From Trematomus loennbergii (lineage: Eukaryota > Chordata > Actinopteri > Perciformes > Nototheniidae): DNA of 64,000 nucleotides. Made by a program: the position numbers and the translations under genes. This document shows, one piece after another, positions 15,594-56,628 of this stretch. The first letter of the stretch is position 1; each line of letters begins with the position of its first letter. The notes below the pieces were generated by a model. The model worked only from the letters and a program-made list of their open reading frames with translations. It had not been told where the DNA came from and ran no database searches. The stretch lies in assembly GCA_012861695.1 (NCBI GenBank), contig JAAOOA010000179.1:489263-553262 (forward strand). Reading direction: 5' to 3'.

Positions 15594-17185
15594 AAAGTGT
15601 CTCTCATGTTGTCTTTCATGTTAAAGTGTCTCGTGTTGTCTTCATGTTAAAGTGTCTCTCATGTTGTCTTTCATGTTAAAGTGTCTCATGTTGTCTTTCA
15701 TGTTAAAGTGTCTCTCATGTTGTCTTTCATGTTAAAGTGTCTCTCATGTTGTCTTTTATGTTAAAGTGTCCTCATGTTGTCTTTCATGTTAAAGTGTCTC
15801 TCATGTTGTCTTTCATGTTAAAGTGTCTCATGTTGTCTTTCATGTTAAAGTGTCTCTCATGTTGTCTTTCATGTTAAAGTGTCTCGTGTTGTCTTTCATG
15901 TTAAAGTGTCTCATGTTGTCTTTCATGTTAAAGTGTCTCATGTTGTCTTTCATGTTAAAGTGTCTCATGTTGTCTTTCATGTTAAAGTGTCTCTCATGTT
16001 GTCTTTCATGTTAAAGTGTCTCTCATGTTGTCTTTCATGTTAAAGTGTCTCATGTTGTCTTTCATGTTAAAGTGTCTCTCATGTTGTCTTTCATGTTAAA
16101 GTGTCCCTCATGTTGTCTTTCATGTTAAAGTGTCTCGTGTTTTCTTTCATGTTAAAGTGTCTCATGTTGTCTTTCATGTTAAAGTGTCTCATGTTGTCTT
16201 TCATGTTAAAGTGTCTCATGTTGTCTTTCATGTTAAAGTGTCTCTCATGTTGTCTTTCATGTTAAAGTGGTCTCTCGTGTTGTCTTTCAAGTTAAGTGTC
16301 TCGTGTTGTCTTTCATGTTAAAGTGTCTCTCATGTTGTCTTTCATGTTAAAGTGTCTCTCGTGTTGTCTTTCAAGTTAAAGTGTCTCGTGTTGTCTTTCA
16401 TGTTAAGTGTCTCATGTTTCTTCATGTTAAAGTCTCTCATGTTGTCTTTCATGTTAAAGTGTCTCGTGTTTGTCTTTCATGTTAAAGTGTCTCATGTTGT
16501 CTTTCATGTTAAAGTGTCTCATGTTGTCTTCATGTTAAAGTGTCTCATGTTGTCTTTCATGTTAAAGTGTCTCTCATGTTGTCTTTCATGTTAAAGTGTC
16601 TCGTGTTGTCTTTCATGTTAAAGTGTCTCATGTTGTCTTTCATGTTAAAGTCTCTCATGTTGTCTTTCATGTTAAAGTGTCTCGTGTTGTCTTTCATGTT
16701 AAAGTGTCTCATGTTGTCTTTCATGTTAAAGTGTCTCATGTTGTCTTTCATGTTAAAGTGTCTCATGTTGTCTTTCATGTTAAGTGTCTCTCATGTTGTC
16801 TTTCATGTTAAAGTGTCTCTCATGTTGTCTTTCATGTTAAAGTGTCTCATGTTGTCTTCATGTTAAAGTGTCTCATGTTGTCTTCATGTTAAAGTGTCTC
16901 TCGTGTTGTCTTTCATGTTAAAGTGTCTCTCGTGATGTCTTTCATGTTAAAGTCTCTCGTGTTGTCTTTCATGTTAAAGTGTCTCATGTTGTCTTTCATG
17001 TTAAAGTGTCTCTCATGTTGTCTTTCATGTTAAAGTGTCTCTCGTGTTGTCTTTCATGTTAAAGTGTCTCATGTTGTCTTTCATGTTAAAGTGTCTCGTG
17101 TTGTCTTTCATGTTAAGTCTCTCATGTTGTCTTTCATGTTAAAGTCTCTCATGTTGTCTTTCATGTTAAAGTGTCTCGGTTGTCT
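15594..17185. repeat. 27-bp satellite array, block B
   Basis: Same 27/29-bp units as block A, about 57 copies, with scattered one-base deletions. Confidence 0.96.
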
Positions 17186-17434
17186 TTATCTGCTCTGTCC
17201 CTTCTTCTGTGGTCTCTCATCAAAAGGGAAACCAGTTTGTTATCTGCTTGTTTGGTATAAAACCTGCGTCACTATCACAAAGAGAAAGCAGACATGGTGG
17301 TGAAATGTCCATGGTGCTAAACAAGTATCATTGAAGCTGCAGCTACTAACTTCTCTCTAGTGTTGGGCACATCTCTGCAGAGAATGCCATGGAGATGTAA
17401 ATGAAGAGTTTAGTTGTTGAAATGAGACGGAGAG
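17186..17434. repeat. ~245-bp module, copy B
   Basis: Near-identical to copy A. It again ends gagacggagag and passes straight into tacttctacttttactc. Confidence 0.95.
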
Positions 17435-17682
17435 TACTTCTACTTTTACTCAAGTACAGGATCTGAGTACTTCTACTTTACTCAAGTACAGGATCTGAGT
17501 ACTTCTACTTTTACTCAAGTACAGGATCTGAGTACTTCTACTTTACTCAAGTACAAGACCTGAGTACTTTTACTCAAGAACAATCTGAGTACTTCTACTT
17601 TTACTCAAGTACAAGATCTGAGTACTTCTACTTTTACTCAAGTACAAGATCTGAGTACTTCTACTTTTACTCAAGTACAGTT
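17435..17682. repeat. 33-bp unit array, block B
   Basis: Short array, about 7-8 units, ending in tcaagtacagttaaagtg. Confidence 0.95.
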
Positions 17683-20600
17683 AAAGTGTCTTTCATGTTG
17701 TTTTTCATGTTAAAGTGTCTTGTGTTGTCTTTCATGTTAAAGTGTCTCTCATGTTGTCTTTCATGTTAAAGTGTCTCTCGTGTTGTCTTTCATGTTAAAG
17801 TGTCTCATGTTGTCTTTCATGTTGTTTTTCATGTTAAAGTGTCTCGTGTTGTCTTTCATGTTAAAGTGTCTCTCATGTTGTCTTTCATGTTAAAGTGTCT
17901 TGTGTTGTCTTTCATGTTAAAGTGTCTCTCATGTTGTCTTTCATGTTAAAGTGTCCTCGTGTTGTCTTTCATGTTAAAGTGTCTCATGTTGTCTTTCATG
18001 TTAAAGTGTCTTGTGTTGTCTTTCATGTTAAAGTGTCTCTCGTGTTGTCTTTCATGTTAAAGTGTCTTGTGTTGTCTTTCATGTTAAGTGTCTCTCGTGT
18101 TGTCTTTCATGTTAAAGTGTCTCTCATGTTGTCTTTCATGTTAAAGTGTCTCTCGTGTTGTCTTTCATGTTAAAGTGTCTCATGTTGTCTTTCATGTTAA
18201 GTGTCTTCATGTTGTCTTTCATGTTAAGTGTCTCTCATGTTGTCTTTCATGTTAAAGTGTCTCTCGTGTTGTCTTTCATGTTAAAGTGTCTCATGTTGTC
18301 TTTCATGTTAAAGTGTCTTGTGTTGTCTTTCATGTTAAAGTGTCTCTCTCTTGTCTTTCATGTTAAAGGTCTTGTGTTGTCTTTCTGTTAAAGTGTCTCT
18401 CGTGTTGTCTTTCATGTTAAAGTGTCTCTCATGTTGTCTTTCATGTTAAGTGTCTCTCGTGTTGTCTTTCATGTTAAAGTGTCTCATGTTGTCTTTCATG
18501 TTAAAGTCTCTCATGTTGTCTTTCATGTTAAAGTGTCTCTCATGTTGTCTTTCATGTTAAAGTGTCTCATGTTGTCTTTCATGTTAAAGTGTCTCTCGTG
18601 TTGTCTTTCATGTTAAAGTGTCTCGTGTTGTCTTTCATGTTAAAGTGTCTTGTGTTGTCTTTCATGTTAAAGTGTCTCTCGTGTTGTCTTTCATGTTAAA
18701 GTGTCTCTCATGTTGTTTTTTTTATGTTAAAGTGTCTTGTGTTGTCTTTCATGTTAAAGTGTCTCTCGTTTGTCTTTCATGTTGTTTTTCATGTTAAAGT
18801 GTCTTGTGTTGTCTTTTATGTTAAAGTGTCTCTCGTGTTGTCTTTCATGTTTTTTTCATGTTAAAGTGTCTCGTGTTGTCTTTCATGTTTTTTTCATGTT
18901 AAAGTGTCTCTCGTGTGTGTCTTTCATGTTAAAGTGTCCTCATGTTGTCTTCATATTAAAGTGTCTTGTGTTGTCTTTCATGTTAAATGTCCTCTCGTGT
19001 TGTCTTTCATGTTAAAGTGTCTCTCATGTTGTCTTCATGTAAAGTGTCTCTCGTGTTGTCTTTCATGTTAAAGTGTCTCATGTTGTCTTTCATGTTAAAG
19101 TGTCTCATGTTTGCTTTCATGTTAAAGTGTCTCATGTTGTCTTTCATGTTAAAGTGTCTCTCGTGTTGTCTTTCATGTTAAAGTGTCTCATGTTGTCTTT
19201 CATGTTAAAGTGTCATGTTGTCTTTCATGTTAAAGTGTCTCATGTTGTCTTTCATGTTAAAGTGTCTCTCTGTTGTCTTTCATGTTAAAGTGTCTCATGT
19301 TGTCTTTCATGTTAAAGTGTCTTGTGTTGTCTTTCATGTTAAAGTGTCTCTCGTGTTGTCTTTCATGTTAAAGTGTCTCTCATGTTGTCTTTCATGTTAA
19401 AGTGTCCTCATGTTGTCTTTCATGTTAAAGTGTCTCTCATGTTGTCTTTCATGTTAAAGTGTCTCTCGTGTTGTCTTTCATGTTAAAGTGTCTCTCGTGT
19501 TGTCTTTCATGTTAAAGTGTCTCTCGTGTTGTCTTTCATGTTAAAGTGTCTCATGTTGTCTTTCATGTTAAAGTGTCTCTCATGTTGTCTTTCATGTTAA
19601 AGTGTCTCATGTTGTCTTTCATGTTAAAGTGTCTCTCGTGTTGTCTTCATGTTAAGTGTCTCTCATGTTGTCTTTCATGTTAAAGTGTCTCTCGTGTTGT
19701 CTTTCATGTTAAAGTGTCTCATGTTGTCTTTCATGTTAAAGTGTCTCATGTTGTCTTTCATGTTAAAGTGTCTCATGTTGTCTTTCATGTTAAAGTGTCT
19801 CTCGTGTTGTCTTTCATGTTAAAGTGTCTCATGTTGTCTTTCATGTTAAAGTGTCTCATGTTGTCTTTCATGTTAAAGTGTCTCATGTTGTCTTTCATGT
19901 TAAAGTGTCTCTCGTGTTGTCTTTCATGTTAAAGTGTCTCATGTTGTCTTTCATGTTAAAGTGTCTTGTGTTGTCTTTCATGTTAAAGTGTCTCTCGTGT
20001 TGTCTTTCATGTTAAAGTGTCTCTCATGTTGTCTTTCATGTTAAAGTGTCTCATGTTGTCTTTCATGTTAAAGTGTCTCTCATGTTGTCTTTCATGTTAA
20101 AGTGTCTCTCGTGTTGTCTTTCATGTTAAAGTGTCTCTCGTGTTGTCTTTCATGTTAAAGTGTCTCTCGTGTTGTCTTTCATGTTAAAGTGTCTCATGTT
20201 GTCTTTCATGTTAAAGTGTCTCTCATGTTGTCTTTCATGTTAAAGTGTCTCATGTTGTCTTTCATGTTAAAGTGTCTCTCATGTTGTCTTTCATGTTAAA
20301 GTGTCTCTCGTGTTGTCTTTCATGTTAAAGTGTCTCGTGTTGTCTTTCATGTTAAAGTGTCTCTCGTGTTGTCTTTCATGTTAAAGTGTCTCATGTTGTC
20401 TTTCATGTTAAAGTGTCTTGTGTTGTCTTTCATGTTAAAGTGTCTCTCGTGTTGTCTTTCATGTTAAAGTGTCTCTCATGTTGTCTTTCATGTTAAAGTG
20501 TCTCATGTTGTCTTTCATGTTAAAGTGTCTCTCATGTTGTCTTTCATGTTAAAGTGTCTCTCATGTTGTCTTTCATGTTAAAGTGTCTCATGTTGTCTTT

Positions 20601-22640
20601 CATGTTAAAGTGTCTCTCATGTTGTCTTTCATGTTAAAGTGTCTCTCGTGTTGTCTTTCATGTTAAAGTGTCTCTCGTGTTGTCTTTCATGTTAAAGTGT
20701 CTCTCGTGTTGTCTTTCATGTTAAAGTGTCTCGTGTTGTCTTTCATGTTAAAGTCTCTCATGTTGTCTTTCATGTTAAAGTGTCTCTCGTGTTGTCTTTC
20801 ATGTTAAAGTGTCTCTCATGTTGTCTTTCATGTTAAAGTGTCTCGTGTTGTCTTTCATGTTAAAGTCTCTCGTGTTGTCTTTCATGTTAAAGTGTCTCGT
20901 GTTGTCTTTCATGTTAAAGTGTCTCTCATGTTGTCTTTCATGTTAAAGTGTCTCTCGTGTTGTTTCATGTTAAAGTGTCTCATGTTGTCTTTCATGTTAA
21001 AGTGTCTCGTGTTGTCTTTCATGTTAAAGTGTCTCTCATGTTGTCTTTCATGTTAAAGTGTCTCTCGTGTTGTCTTTCATGTTAAAGTGTCTCTAGTTGT
21101 CTTTCATGTTAAAGTGTCTCGTGTTGTCTTTCATGTTAAAGTGTCTCGTGTTGTCTTTCATGTTAAAGTGTCTCTCATGTTCTCTTTCATGTTAAAGTGT
21201 CTCTCATGTTGTCTTTCATGTTAAAGTGTCTCTCATGTTGTCTTTCATGTTAAAGTGTCTCATGTTGTCTTTCATGTTAAAGTGTCTCTCATGTTGTCTT
21301 TCATGTTAAAGTGTCTCTCATGTTGTCTTTCATGTTAAAGTGTCTCTCATGTTGTCTTTCATGTTAAAGTGTCTCTCATGTTGTCTTTCATGTTAAAGTG
21401 TCTCTAGTTGTCTTTCATGTTAAAGTGTCTCGTGTTGTCTTTCATGTTAAAGTGTCTCGTGTTGTCTTTCATGTTAAAGTGTCTCTCATGTTCTCTTTCA
21501 TGTTAAAGTGTCTCTCATGTTGTCTTTCATGTTAAAGTGTCTCTCGTGTTGTCTTTCATGTTAAAGTGTCTCATGTTGTCTTTCATGTTAAAGTGTCTCT
21601 CATGTTGTCTTTCAAGTTAAAGTGTCTCTCGTGTTGTCTTTCATGTTAAAGTGTCTCTCATGCTGTCTTTCAAGTTAAAGTGTCTCTCATGTTGTCTTTC
21701 ATGTTAAAGTGTCTCTCGTGTTGTCTTTCATGTTAAAGTGTCTCGTGTTGTCTTTCATGTTAAAGTGTCTCATGTTGTCTTTCATGTTAAAGTGTCTCAT
21801 GTTGTCTTTCATGTTAAAGTGTCTCTCATGTTGTCTTTCATGTTAAAGTGTCTCTCATGTTGTCTTTCATGTTAAAGTGTCTCGTGTTGTCTTTCATGTT
21901 AAAGTGTCTCGTGTTGTCTTTCATGTTAAAGTGTCTCGTGTTGTCTTTCATGTTAAAGTGTCTCATGTTGTCTTTCATGTTAAAGTGTCTCATGTTGTCT
22001 TTCATGTTAAAGTGTCTCTCATGTTGTCTTTCATGTTAAAGTGTCTCTCATGTTGTCTTTCATGTTAAAGTGTCTCGTGTTGTCTTTCATGTTAAAGTGT
22101 CTCGTGTTGTCTTTCATGTTAAAGTGTCTCGTGTTGTCTTTCATGTTAAAGTGTCTCATGTTCTCTTTCATGTTAAAGTGTCTCATGTTGTCTTTCATGT
22201 TAAAGTGTCTCTCATGTTGTCTTCCATGTTAAAGTGTCTCGTGTTGTCTTTCATGTTAAAGTGTCTCGTGTTGTCTTTCATGTTAAAGTGTCTCGTGTTG
22301 TCTTTCATGTGAAAGTGTCTCGTGTTGTCTTTCATGTTAAAGTGTCTCTCATGTTGTCTTTCATGTTAAAGTGTCTCTCATGTTGTCTTTCATGTTAAAG
22401 TGTCTCGTGTTGTCTTTCATGTTAAAGTGTCTCTCATGTTGTCTTTCATGTTAAAGTGTCTCTCATGTTGTCTTTCATGTTAAAGTGTCTCTCATGTTGT
22501 CTTTCATGTTAAAGTGTCTCATGTTGTCTTTCATGTTAAAGTGTCTCGTGTTGTCTTTCATGTTAAAGTGTCTCTCATGTTGTCTTTCATGTTAAAGTCT
22601 CTCATGTTGTCTTTCATGTTAAAGTCTCTCATGTTGTCTT
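17683..22640. repeat. 27-bp satellite array, block C (longest, ~5 kb)
   Basis: About 175-180 units. Higher-order periods are visible: a 193-bp block repeats at 21848-22040 and 22041-22233 (five 27-bp and two 29-bp units), a 110-bp period near 19714-19932, and a ~310-bp period marked by tctctagttg at about 21091 and 21401. Confidence 0.96.
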
Positions 22641-22889
22641 TTATCTGCTCTGTCCCTTCTTCTGTGGTCTCTCATCAAAAGGGAAACCAGTTTGTTATCT
22701 GCTTGTTTGGTATAAAACCTGCGTCACTATCACAAAGAGAAAGCAGACATGGTGGTGAAATGTCCATGGTGCTAAACAAGTATCATTGAAGCTGCAGCTA
22801 CTAACTTCTCTCTAGTGTTGGGCACATCTCTGCAGAGAATGCCATGGAGATGTAAATGAAGAGTTTAGTTGTTGAAATGAGACGGAGAG
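22641..22889. repeat. ~245-bp module, copy C
   Basis: Third module with the same edges as A and B; the TATA-like tataaaa is at 22711-22717. Confidence 0.95.
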
Positions 22890-23303
22890 TACTTCTACTT
22901 TTACTCAAGTACAGGATCTGAGTACTTCTACTTTTACTCAAGTACAGGATCTGAGTACTTCTACTTTTACTCAAGTACAAGATCTGAGTACTTCTACTTT
23001 TACTCAAGCACAAGATCTGAGTACTTCTACTTTTACTCAAGTACAAGATCTGAGTACTTCTACTTTTACTCAAGTACAGGATCTGAGTACTTCTACTTTT
23101 ACTCAAGTACAAGACCTGAGTACTTCTACTTTTACTCAAGTACAAGACCTGAGTACTTCTACTTTTACTCAAGCACAAGATCTGAGTACTTCTACTTTTA
23201 CTCAAGTACAAGATCTGAGTACTTCTACTTTTACTCAAGTACAAGACCTGAGTACTTCTAATTTTACTTAAGCACAAGATCTGAGTACTTCTACTTTTAC
23301 TAT
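22890..23303. repeat. 33-bp unit array, block C
   Basis: About 12 units. It stops at 23303, about 190 bases upstream of the itm2b start codon, so it closes the compound satellite at the gene's promoter. Confidence 0.96.
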
Positions 23304-23328
23304 TATGCTTTTATTCTGAAAGCCAACC

Positions 23329-23363
23329 GTCAAGCTGCGCAGTGGGCCAGTGCGCAGCTTGAC
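23329..23363 (+). promoter_or_regulatory. itm2b: Perfect 13-bp inverted repeat upstream of itm2b
   Basis: gtcaagctgcgca (23329-23341) and tgcgcagcttgac (23351-23363) pair exactly around a 9-base loop. The two TGCGCA cores resemble NRF1 half-sites. It lies about 130 bases upstream of the ATG, in the presumed promoter or 5' UTR. Confidence 0.6.
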
Positions 23364-23491
23364 TGTTATCACAACAGATCAGACTTTGGCCGGAGAGAGT
23401 GAAGTTCTTCACTTCGGAGCACATCTTTTTGTTCTTTTTACGGGTTTTTAAGGCTTTTTTCTCGTTGGACTTTGCACGCGTTACTTCCAGG

Positions 23492-52377
<28,886 letters not shown>

Positions 52378-52880
52378 GTGGTGTTTTTAACCCTTTCTAC
52401 TTCCCCTTCTTTCTTCAGGTAGTTTGTGTGTGAGAGAGAGAGCAGTGAAGCTGTTTGCTAAATATCCATTGATTGTGATAAAAAAAAAAAGGTGTGTGTT
52501 TTTTCCACTCTTCTGTACGGGATCTCCGGGGAATCTTTTCATAAAATAATCTAAAAAACCAGCTAAATTATTGTAATCAAAGTGCGATTGTAGCGTGTGT
52601 TAAATGGGGTAGTGTGATATGAAGTTGTTTCTGCAGCAGGGAGACGCTTCCTGTCTTCTGGAGATATGAATACTCTGCAGCTGCTCCTCAGACCAGAGAG
52701 CGCTCCTCTTGTCTAGCTTTAGACATCACAGCAGAGCTTCCACGTCTTTCTCACGGTCGCTTTCTCTTTGTGTCGTTTGTTCTGGAGAACTCTTCTGTAC
52801 TCATCGTGTATATAATCTCTTTAAAGATATGAACAGACCAACACAATAAACCAGGAGAACTAACTTTGTGCTGTCGTCTG
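52378..52880 (+). other. itm2b: itm2b 3' UTR
   Basis: About 490 bases of unique sequence after the stop, ending at the AATAAA signal (52845-52850) and a GT-rich downstream element (tgtgctgtcgtctgtttt). Confidence 0.7.
52845..52850 (+). terminator. itm2b: itm2b polyadenylation signal AATAAA
   Basis: aataaa followed within ~20 bases by tttgtgctgtcgtctg, a U/GU-rich downstream element. The cleavage site is probably around 52865. Confidence 0.75.
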
Positions 52881-52892
52881 TTTTCATTTCAG

Positions 52893-54310
52893 TGTCAATA
52901 TGCAGTTATAGGGTATTTGTACACAGGTTTAGCGTGTATAGTATGCAGTTTATAGGGTATTTGTACACAGGTTTAGCGTGTAATAGTATGCAGTTTATAG
53001 GGTATTTGTACACAGGTTTAGCGTGTAATAGTATGCAGTTTATAGGGTATTTGTACCAGGTTTAGCGTGTAATAGTATGCAGTTTATAGGGTATTTGTAC
53101 ACAGGTTTAGCGTGTATTAGTATGCAGTTTATAGGGTATTTGTACACAGGTTTAGCGTGTATTAGTATGCAGTTTATAGGGTATTTGTACATAGGTTTAG
53201 CGTGTATTAGTATGCAGTTTATAGGGTATTTGTACATAGTTTAGCGTGTATTAGTATGCAGTTTATAGGGTATTTGTACATAGGTTTAGCGTGTATTAGT
53301 ATGCAGTTTTAGGTATTTGTACATAGGTTTAGCGTGTATTAGTATGCAGTTTATAGGGTATTTGTACATAGGTTTTAGCGTGTATTAGTATGCAGTTTAT
53401 AGGGTATTTGTACATAGGTTTAGCGTGTATTAGTATGCAGTTATAGGGTATTTGTACATAGGTTTAGCGTGTATTAGTATGCAGTTTATAGGTATTTGTA
53501 CACAGGTTTAGCGTGTATTAGTATGCAGTTTATAGGGTATTTGTACATAGGTTTAGCGTGTATTAGTATGCAGTTTATAGGGTATTTGTACATAGGTTTA
53601 GCGTGTATTAGTATGCAGTTTATAGGGTATTTGTACACAGGTTTAGCGTGTATTAGTATGCAGTTTATAGGGTATTTGTACATAGGTTTAGCGTGTATTA
53701 GTATGCAGTTTATAGGGTATTTGTACATAGGTTTAGCGTGTATTAGTATGCAGTTTATAGGGTATTTGTACACAGGTTTAGTGTGTATTAGTATGCAGTT
53801 TTATAGGGTATTTGTACACAGGTTTAGCATGTATTTATGCAGTTTTGGTGGTATGTGTACTTATTTTTAGTATGCAGTTTTTCTGTATTTATACACAAGT
53901 TTAGTGTGTATTAGTATGCAGTTTTTCGGGTATTTATACGCAGTTTTAGTATGCTGTTTTTGGTGTATTTATACACAAGTTTACTGTGCTTTAGTATGCA
54001 GTTTTTGGGTATTTGGTACAAAGGTTTATTGTATATATGGGTTCGGTTTTTGGGGTATTTAAACAAAGGTTTAGAGTGTATTAGTATGCAGTCTTTCGGA
54101 TATTTGTACATTTGTACGCAGTTTTAGTATGCCGTTTTTGGGGGTACACAGGTTTAGTGTGTATCAGTATGCAATATAAGGGTTATTTGTACACAGCTTT
54201 AGCGTGTAATAGTATGCAATTCTTTGGGTATTTGTAAGCAGTTTTTGGGATATTTGTACACAAGTTTAGTGTGTATTAGTACGCAGTTCAGTTTAGTGTG
54301 TACAAGTATA
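52893..54310. repeat. 45-bp tandem repeat downstream of itm2b
   Basis: Unit gtatgcagtttatagggtat, ttgtacacaggtttagcgtg, tatta. About 21 regular copies to 53835, then degenerate copies to about 54310. Same family and orientation as 49873-50190. Confidence 0.96.
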
Positions 54311-55081
54311 GTTGGATCAGCTGTTTGTCATCATTAAGGATATTACTGTTGTCTTGTGTAATAGTACACCGTGTTGTGTGTGTATAAGTAACACTATACC
54401 CCCCGCCCTCCCCCCATGTCACCTGATCCGGTGTAAACTGGTTCCCGCTGATGAACAGAGAGGATCATGGGAGATGAGGCAGGTGTGGAGTCACCTTCAC
54501 GCTTCAGAGGGTTTGTGTTTTCATACGTCTTAATTCAACTACACTTTCATTTTAAGATGTTTTTGTTCACTGATAATGAGCTGTGTCTCTGATGTTAACT
54601 CCAGATTATAGTGCTTTATAGAATGGACACATCACAAGTTTAAAATAAACAAGCAGTTCCCCTCAGATCAGATGTTCAGAGTTTAACGCAGCGGGCTACC
54701 ACAGATTAACAGATGAAATACAATACAATCAGATAAATAATGATTCCTCTTGAAAGATAACGACGATGGAACAATATAACACCCCATAAACACAAAGTGA
54801 ACACAGGTACAACAACATACACATGTAAAGATAATAGAAGTAAAAGGGTCATAATTCAAATAAAGGTTAAAATATTAAAATATTAAAGAGCAACGTAAAA
54901 ATAAATCTTGCTATTAAAAGTGTTAAATCAATAATACAAGTTAAAACCCTTAAAGACATATAAGATAATAATATATATACATATGGTGGTGCAAACATAA
55001 ACAATCTAAACAATAAGATATAAGAAAAAATATATAAAGATAATAAAAAGAAATATTTTTAAGAAACTCCCTTTCTTTCTC
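54311..55081. other. Intergenic AT-rich sequence
   Basis: No exon, array or recognisable element, apart from AT-rich stretches (54880-55070) that may be decayed retroelement tail. Confidence 0.5.
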
Positions 55082-55392
55082 CAGAGGTTTCAGACCAAGC
55101 TAAGCTAGGCTAACAGTTTCCACCTGGTTCAACAGTTTATGCTAAGCTAGGCTAACAGTTTTCCACCTGTTCCAACAGTTTACTTTAAGCTAGGCTAACC
55201 GTTTCCATTCTTTATGCTAAGCTAGGCTAACAGTTTCCACCTGTTCCAACTCTTTACTTTAAGCTAGGCTAACAGTTTCCACTGGTTCAACACTTTATGC
55301 TAAGCTAGGCTAACAATTCCTGTCTGTTTCAGTCTTTATGCTAAGCTAGGCTAACAGTTTTACTCTGTTTCCAGTCTTTTTTAGAACCTAGG
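55082..55392. repeat. gctaagctaggctaac repeat, short array
   Basis: About seven ~40-bp units with ttatgctaagctaggctaac and agtttccacctgttccaac, related to the itm2b intron 5 array. Confidence 0.9.
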
Positions 55393-55837
55393 CTAAGATT
55401 TCTTTTTAAGAAACTATTTTGAATGAATAAATAATATTGAAGTATTTACACCAAATTTAAATATACAAAGAACCTTCAAATCTAAAAACAACACTGAGAA
55501 TGAATATATGACGATATGCAAACTGCAGTGTTTTATATTTGAAAGTGCAGGGCTGTGTATTAAGAAGGGAAAATAACAAGATGTTGCTCACATGATTTCA
55601 AACTGTACATTCACCTGAACAGAGTTTACCTCATGTCGTTTGTGTTATTTCTGTTCATACTGCTACTACATTTCTGTAATTCTTGTAACCCCTGTGTATA
55701 TTCCCGTGTGTCTCTTTCTGTTGCTGCTCTGACAACTGAATTTCACAATCAATAAAGGTCAATCTCATCTCAACGCTAAGACAAACTACTCATTGTCAGC
55801 CATGGATGTGTACTTATTTGTCTTGTAATTTATACAA

Positions 55838-56492
55838 GACGGCTTGATTACTGTAATGCTCTGTTCTCCTGCCTCACCAAACTCAATAAACCGGCTACAA
55901 CAGGTCCAACATGCTGCAGCCAGATTGCTCACTCGGTCCATGCCACATCACCCCGATTCTTTCCGCCCTGTCCTGGCTCCCTGCACTGGCTCCCTGTCCA
56001 TCTCAGAACCCAATGTAAGGTATGGTCTTCACATATAGAGCTGTCCATGGCCAAGCGCAAGCCTACATTAACGACCTTACCTCACAGCACAACCCGGGCC
56101 CTGAGGTCCTCTGAGCAAGGCCTCCTAAGGGTGCCCGAACCAGGTTAAAAACTAAGGGGGACCGTGCCTTTGAGGTGGTGGCCCCAAGGCTTTGGAATAA
56201 ACTCCCCCAGAAACTGAGACCCTCTGTCTCAGTGGAGATTTTTAAGGGGCAGCTAAAGACTCACCTTTTCCGACAGGCCTTTGGGTCGCTGGAGGAGGTG
56301 AGTTAGTAGCTGTTTTTCATTGGTGTTTTATCCTATGTTTTACCTGCTGTGTTTTTATGCCTTTTATTCTACATTTTATAGCTGTTCTTTGAATTGTGTA
56401 TTGTGTGCTGTTAGGCTATACTGTAAAGCACTTTGTACATTCGTGTTGAGAAGGGTGCTATATCAATAACGTTTTACTTACTTATTATTTAT
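55838..56492 (+). mobile_element. LINE (L2-type) 3' end with degraded reverse-transcriptase C-terminus
   Basis: Fragments of the typical C-terminal domain can be read across frameshifts: INRLQQVQHAAARLLTRS, FEVVAPRLWNKLP and LRPSVSVEIFKGQLKTHLF, then an untranslated tail with gtaaagcactttgta and tgctatatcaataa. It is truncated at the 5' side and not functional. Confidence 0.88.
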
Positions 56493-56628
56493 TACTAATG
56501 TGTGCTTTCTTCTTTTTATTTAATAAGTTAGGTTCTTTTTAATGCAAGCCTTTTTTTGTACTTGCTATGCCACTTATTACTGTAACACTGTGAAAGGAAT
56601 CCTGGTTCTGACACTGAAACCTGCTGAG

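Noticed and set aside
12211..22312. Dozens of ORFs with MLSFMLKCL, VFHVKVSHV or KDNMRHFN repeats
   Set aside because: All are translations of the 27-bp satellite in different frames and strands.
22641..22889. Module with tataaaa as a promoter or small RNA gene
   Set aside because: The TATA-like string alone is weak; no A/B boxes, terminator run or downstream ORF was convincing.
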